A DNA stretch of 64,000 bases from JBOGOC01 sp050747525 (GTDB taxonomy: Bacteria; Acidobacteriota; Polarisedimenticolia; JACPZX01; DASXTC01): contig JBOGOC010000031.1 of the NCBI GenBank assembly GCA_050747525.1, forward strand, positions 62,001-126,000, in the 5' to 3' direction. Shown piece by piece: positions 59,905-64,000 of this stretch (position 1 is its first letter; the number at the start of each line of letters is the position of its first letter). The translations under genes were made by a program, and so were the position numbers. The notes beneath the pieces are model-generated. The model made no database searches and was not told the origin of the DNA. It saw nothing but the letters and a program-made list of their open reading frames with translations.

Positions 59905-61080
59905 ATGCATGAAGATGTTCTGATACTGGACGGGGCGCGCACCCCGATGGGGGAGTTCAACGGTGTGCTGCGCGATTTCACCGAGATCGAGCTGGGGGCC
60001 ATCGCCGCCCGCGCGGCCCTGGAGCGATCCGGAGTCACGGCGGACTCCGTGCAGCACGTGGTCTTCGGCAACGCCCAGCAATCCAGCGCCAACGCCGTCT
60101 ATGGAGCCCGTCACGTCGCGCTGAAGGCCGGTGTCCCACACCAGGTCCCGTGCCTCACCGTGAACCGGCTCTGCGGCTCGGGGATCCAGTCCATCGTCAC
60201 CGGAGCCCAGCTTATCCAGCTGAGCGAAGCCGAGATCGTCCTGGCGGGGGGCATGGAAAGCATGAGCCAGGCTCCTCACGTCATCCGCGGCCTGCGCAAC
60301 GGCCTGCGGCTCGGTGAGGGACAGCTGGAGGACAGCCTCACCGCCGCCCTGCTGGACAACCACTGCGGCCTCATGATGGCCCAGACCGCGGATCTGCTGG
60401 CGCGCGAGGTGGGGATATCCCGCCAGCAGGCGGACCAGTTCGCCCTTCTGAGTCAGCAGCGCGCGCGAGAGGCCGTGGCCCGCATCCGGGAGGAGATCGT
60501 CCCGGTGGAGATCCGCGTCAAAGGAAAGCCGGCACTCTTCGAGGCCGACGACCATCCGCGCCCCGACACCACGATGGATATCCTGGCGAAGCTCAAGCCG
60601 GTCTTCGGCACCGAACTGGTCACCGCAGGCAACGCCAGCGGGATCGTGGACGGGGGCGCGGCGGTGGTGATGGCCGGCTCCTCCCGGGCCAGGAAAGCGG
60701 GGCTGCGCGCCCTGGGGCGCGTGGTGGCCTGGCATTACGAAGGCGTGGAGCCCCGCCTGATGGGCCGCGGTCCCGTTCCCGCCATCCAGGGCGTCCTGAG
60801 CCGCGCGAAGCTGAGCCTTGGCGACATCGACCTGTTCGAGATCAACGAGGCCTTCGCCGCCCAGTACCTGGCGGTGGAGAAGGAACTGGGCCTGGATCGC
60901 AGCCGCGTGAACGTCAACGGCGGCGCGGTGGCCCTGGGGCATCCTCTGGGAGCGACGGGCACTCGTCTGGTCCTGACCCTCCTGAAGGAGCTGAAGCGTC
61001 GCGGAGGAGGGCGCGGCATCGCGTCCGCCTGCATCGGAGGCGGGCAGGGGATCGCCCTGCTGGTCGAGTCATTGAGCTGA
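59905..61080 (+). CDS. acetyl-CoA acetyltransferase (thiolase)
   Basis: The 391-residue thiolase has Cys90 in LTVNRLCGSGIQSI, His in GHPLGATGTRL and the C-terminal Cys in ASACIGGGQGIALL, so all three catalytic residues are present. It condenses or cleaves acetyl-CoA units. With hbd and crt downstream it makes a complete C4 beta-oxidation/butyryl-CoA cassette. Biosynthetic and degradative types cannot be told apart by sequence alone. Confidence 0.94.
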   Translation: MHEDVLILDGARTPMGEFNGVLRDFTEIELGAIAARAALERSGVTADSVQHVVFGNAQQSSANAVYGARHVALKAGVPHQVPCLTVNRLCGSGIQSIVTGAQLIQLSEAEIVLAGGMESMSQAPHVIRGLRNGLRLGEGQLEDSLTAALLDNHCGLMMAQTADLLAREVGISRQQADQFALLSQQRAREAVARIREEIVPVEIRVKGKPALFEADDHPRPDTTMDILAKLKPVFGTELVTAGNASGIVDGGAAVVMAGSSRARKAGLRALGRVVAWHYEGVEPRLMGRGPVPAIQGVLSRAKLSLGDIDLFEINEAFAAQYLAVEKELGLDRSRVNVNGGAVALGHPLGATGTRLVLTLLKELKRRGGGRGIASACIGGGQGIALLVESLS

Positions 61081-61097
61081 AACGAGGGGATCGTCCG

Positions 61098-61994
61098 ATG
61101 GCCATCACGAAAGTGGGAGTTCTCGGATGCGGCCTGATGGGCTCGGGGATCGCGCAGGTCTGCGCGCAGTCCGGGCGCCACACGCTGGTCCTGGAAGTGG
61201 ATCAGAAGCTGCTGGACAAGGGTCTCGGCAGCATCGACAAGTTTCTGCGGGGCGGGGTGGAGCGGGGGAAGATCACCGCCGCGGATCGGGATCGCACCCT
61301 TGCCAACCTCAAGGGGACCACGCGCATCGAGGACATGGGCGACCGCGACCTCATCATCGAGGCGGTGGTCGAGAACCTGGCGGCCAAGCGGGACGTCTTC
61401 GGCCGCCTCGACGCCATCTGCCCGCCGTCCACGATCTTCGCGTCCAACACATCGTCGCTCTCGATCACGGAGATGGCCGCCTTCACCGGGCGGCCGGGCA
61501 GGTTCCTGGGCCTGCATTTCTTCAATCCGGTCCCGCTCATGAAGCTCGTCGAAGTGGTGCGCACGATCCTGACCGAGGAGCAGGCCTTCCAGGAGGCGAT
61601 GGGGTTCGTGGAGGGTCTCGGAAAGACCGCCATCCGCACATCCGACAAGACCGGCTTCATCGTGAACCGGCTCCTGGTCCCCTACATCCTGGACGCGGTG
61701 CGCGCCCTGGAGGAAGGCGTCGGGTCCATCCGCGACATCGACGAAGCCATGAAGCTGGGCTGCGGCTATCCCATGGGCCCGCTCACCCTGCTGGATCTCG
61801 TCGGGCTCGACACCACCTATCACATCGCCGGCGTCTTCTTCGAGGAGTTCAGGCAGAGCCGCTTCGCATGCCCGCCGCTGCTGCGACGGATGGTCCTGGC
61901 GGGATTCCACGGCAGGAAGTCGGGCCGGGGCTTCTACGACTACAGCGGCGCCACTCCCGTGCCCAACGACTTCCTGATGGGGGGCGCGCGATGA
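61098..61994 (+). CDS. hbd: 3-hydroxybutyryl-CoA dehydrogenase
   Basis: The 298-residue NAD-dependent enzyme has GVLGCGLMGSGIAQVCA (Rossmann), the ASNTSSLSITEMA segment and the catalytic His in GLHFFNPVPLMKLVEVV. The C-terminal helical domain is normal. It oxidises 3-hydroxyacyl-CoA. It lies 17 nt after the thiolase and overlaps the hydratase by ATGA. Confidence 0.95.
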   Translation: MAITKVGVLGCGLMGSGIAQVCAQSGRHTLVLEVDQKLLDKGLGSIDKFLRGGVERGKITAADRDRTLANLKGTTRIEDMGDRDLIIEAVVENLAAKRDVFGRLDAICPPSTIFASNTSSLSITEMAAFTGRPGRFLGLHFFNPVPLMKLVEVVRTILTEEQAFQEAMGFVEGLGKTAIRTSDKTGFIVNRLLVPYILDAVRALEEGVGSIRDIDEAMKLGCGYPMGPLTLLDLVGLDTTYHIAGVFFEEFRQSRFACPPLLRRMVLAGFHGRKSGRGFYDYSGATPVPNDFLMGGAR

Positions 61995-62773
61995 GCTACG
62001 AGAACATCACCCTGGAGGTGCGGGACGGCCTGGCCATCATCACCATCAACCGCCCCGAGAAGCTGAACGCGCTGAACAGGAAGACGATGCAGGAGCTCGA
62101 CGAGGCCGCCGCGCGCTGCGCCGGCGACGACGCCATCAAGGGCGTCATCGTCACGGGGGCCGGCCCGAAGGCATTCGTGGCGGGCGCCGACATCAACGAG
62201 CTGGCGGCGCAGACGCCGATGGGCGGCAAGGACTACTCGCTCTACGGCCAGCAGATCCTGGCCCGGCTCGAATCGATGGGCAAGGTGGTCATCGCGGCCA
62301 TCAACGGGTTCGCCCTGGGCGGCGGGTGCGAGCTGGCGCTGGCCTGCCACATCAGAGTGGCGTCCGAGAACGCGAAGCTGGGGCTGCCGGAGGTGACGCT
62401 GGGGATCATCCCCGGGTTCGGCGGCACGCAGCGCCTGGCTCGCCTCGTGGGACGGGGCCGGGCGCTCGAGCTGGTCCTCTCGGGGGAGATGATCGACGCG
62501 CGAGAGGCGCACCGGATCGGCCTGGTGAACCGCGTGGCCCCGGAGGGCCAGGCGGTGGAGCAGGCCGAGGCGCTCGCCCGCGTGGTCCTCTCGCGGGGCC
62601 CGCTGGCGGTGAAGCTGGCTATCGAAGCGGTGTATCAGGGTCTGGAGATGCCGCTCGACGAGGGGCTCTTCCTCGAAGCGAGCCTCTTCGGGCTTGTGAC
62701 GACCACGGACGACTTCAAGGAAGGCACCCGCGCATTCCTGGAGAAGAGAAAAGCACGGTTCACGGGACGCTGA
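61991..62773 (+). CDS. enoyl-CoA hydratase/crotonase
   Basis: The 260-residue crotonase-fold protein has the oxyanion-hole segments AGADINELA and ALGGGCELALACH, and the catalytic glutamates in the PEVTLGIIPGFGGTQRL region. It hydrates crotonyl/enoyl-CoA. It is coupled to hbd by ATGA. Together with thiolase and hbd it completes a C4 acyl-CoA pathway; the etfBA genes are 39 kb upstream. Confidence 0.94.
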   Translation: MSYENITLEVRDGLAIITINRPEKLNALNRKTMQELDEAAARCAGDDAIKGVIVTGAGPKAFVAGADINELAAQTPMGGKDYSLYGQQILARLESMGKVVIAAINGFALGGGCELALACHIRVASENAKLGLPEVTLGIIPGFGGTQRLARLVGRGRALELVLSGEMIDAREAHRIGLVNRVAPEGQAVEQAEALARVVLSRGPLAVKLAIEAVYQGLEMPLDEGLFLEASLFGLVTTTDDFKEGTRAFLEKRKARFTGR

Positions 62774-62799
62774 CGGCGACGTCCCGTCCGGCGGGTTTC

Positions 62800-64000
62800 A
62801 TGCGCCTGGTCCGCAACCTCAAGATCATCGTCCTGACCGGCCTCGGCGCGCTCGTGGTAGCGGTGGCGCTCAGCCTTCCCTCGGGAGCGCGCACCGGACA
62901 GCCCGAGGGGCCGGCCCTGCCGCCAGGTTCAGTGATCGACCCGGCCGACTCCATCGTGCAGCAGGGAACCCGCGTGCGCCTCGATCGGACGCGCGCCGGT
63001 GCGCCCACCCTCAAGCTGCGGGCCGCCACCTCCCGCACGCGCGCCTCCGGCGCCCTGGAGCTCCAGGATGTCTCGTTCGCCCTGTACGGGGCCGGCGGCG
63101 GGCCCACGCACATCGAGGCGCCCGAGGCCATCACGCGCCCCGGCACGCCGCGCGTATCGGCGAGGACGGACGAGCCCGCGGGATCGGGTTCGAAGGGGAA
63201 CGGCTTCAGCCCCGAGCTCGGCAATGGGGCGGGCTCGTGGCTCCTGAGCGGCGGGGTGACGGTGACCGGTCCGGGAGAGCTGCGTCTCACCGTCCAGAGC
63301 CTCACCTACGACGAGGGGACGGGTGTCGCCAGCAGCGCCGATTCCGTGTCCTTCAGCCGAGGGTCAGCCCTGGGAAGCAGCGTGGGCATGGAGTTCGACG
63401 TCGGGAAGCAGGTGGTCAGGTTCCTGCGCGACGTGGCCGCCTCCATGACCGTGGGCGGGCTGGGGGAAGTCTCCGTTCGGGCGGGGAAGGCATCGTACGA
63501 GACCCGGGTGAGGCACTTCCGCATGGAGCAGTACCGCGCAGAGACATCCCGCGGTGAAATCCTCACGGGGCGATCCCTGCTCGCCTCCTTCCGGGAGCAG
63601 GGGGGTCTGGACCTGCTGGAGGGAGGCGAGGGGTTCGAGCTGACCACGACGCATGCCGTCCCGGTGACGGGAGACGGATCGCCCCTGTCCCGACTGCTGG
63701 CGCTCGAAGGGCGCCGGACGATGCGTGGACAGACCCTCATCATCCACATGGATGCCGACGAGCGGCCTCGAGAGATTCAGGTCCTGGGAGAGGCCAGCCT
63801 CAGGGCAGGCTCGAAGGGAAGCGAGCAACCCTCCAGCCTCGATGCCCGCACGCTCATACTCGATCTGACGCGCGGCATCCTGACGCGGGCGCGGGCCTCG
63901 GGCGACGTGGCCCTGAGCAAGCCTCCCGCGGACGGCGAAGCAGCCGGCTTCCGGATGAAGAGCGAGAACCTCGACGCCAGCTTCGATCCCCAGGCGGGCT
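62800..64000 (+). CDS. LptC-like LPS-export protein, 3' end outside window
   Basis: Open frame of 400 codons to the window edge. N-terminal membrane anchor (LKIIVLTGLGALVVAVALSL), then LptC-type beta-jellyroll strands (LELQDVSFALYG, IEAPEA, LTVQSLTYDEGTGVASSADSVSFSRG, GSSVGMEFDVGKQVVRFLRDV). More OstA-like repeats follow after residue 200 (RTMRGQTLIIHMDADERPREIQVLGEASLRA). It should take part in carrying LPS across the periplasm. It is much longer than E. coli LptC (about 190), so it may be an LptC-LptA fusion-like protein. ATG 62800 is 26 nt after the hydratase stop with a weak GGCGGG site. Confidence 0.7.
   Translation, partial: MRLVRNLKIIVLTGLGALVVAVALSLPSGARTGQPEGPALPPGSVIDPADSIVQQGTRVRLDRTRAGAPTLKLRAATSRTRASGALELQDVSFALYGAGGGPTHIEAPEAITRPGTPRVSARTDEPAGSGSKGNGFSPELGNGAGSWLLSGGVTVTGPGELRLTVQSLTYDEGTGVASSADSVSFSRGSALGSSVGMEFDVGKQVVRFLRDVAASMTVGGLGEVSVRAGKASYETRVRHFRMEQYRAETSRGEILTGRSLLASFREQGGLDLLEGGEGFELTTTHAVPVTGDGSPLSRLLALEGRRTMRGQTLIIHMDADERPREIQVLGEASLRAGSKGSEQPSSLDARTLILDLTRGILTRARASGDVALSKPPADGEAAGFRMKSENLDASFDPQAG

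Overview
The window is GC-rich bacterial chromosome (a few regions excepted) with densely packed housekeeping operons, tRNAs with an encoded CCA end, endonuclease-type MutL without MutH, DUF4388 proteins, an LptC-type LPS-export protein (so a diderm envelope), and an HPr-kinase/RapZ regulatory PTS. This mix best fits Acidobacteriota or a related diderm lineage, probably a soil or subsurface organism. That placement is inference from gene content, not from a marker phylogeny.

Layout. 1-4.3 kb: archease-RtcB RNA ligase pair, HtrA protease, BON-domain protein. 4.5-5.6 kb: sigma-70 factor. 5.7-15.9 kb: mixed single genes (LamG protein, mutL, lytic transglycosylase, DUF3352-like protein, acyl-CoA ligase, TPR protein, DUF4388-TPR protein). 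16-22.8 kb: a long coupled operon yceD-rpmF-plsX-fabD-fabG-acpP-fabF-etfB-etfA with no fabH. 22.8-24.7 kb: a small lipoprotein gene between two related long-palindrome repeats, then an archaeal-type (type II) GAPDH. 24.9-30.4 kb: hprK-rapZ-EIIA(Man)-HPr-EI regulatory PTS, a cupin, an IHF/HU protein and a MerR regulator. 30.4-37.1 kb: bolA, L-2-hydroxyglutarate oxidase, two tRNA-Pro, DUF2007 protein, surE-pcm, acyP-apt-TPR lipoprotein and tRNA-Arg(CCT).

37.05-40.8 kb: a 3.7-kb integrated element of visibly lower GC. It is bounded by a perfect 45-bp direct repeat of the tRNA-Arg 3' half. It carries a decayed tyrosine recombinase, an NYN-domain protein, an HNH protein, a membrane-anchored helical protein and two proteins of unknown function. 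This is the most likely place for undescribed biology, and a defence role is possible but unproven.

40.9-64 kb: FG-GAP and another secreted protein, YfgM-like protein, ssb, murJ-dtd-xerD, a CBS-containing tRNA nucleotidyltransferase, accA/mazG, a DUF1844 / TPR-membrane / DUF4388-pseudopilin-like cluster, dnaK, a second sigma-70 factor, a DnaC-like ATPase, thiolase-hydroxyacyl-CoA dehydrogenase-enoyl-CoA hydratase, and the start of an LptC-like gene that runs off the window.

Two themes run through the window. First, start/stop overlaps (ATGA, GTGA, TGATG, one CTGA) couple genes within operons. Second, many single genes have a TANNNT -10 box only 6-13 nt before the start codon and no Shine-Dalgarno, which implies leaderless or nearly leaderless mRNAs.
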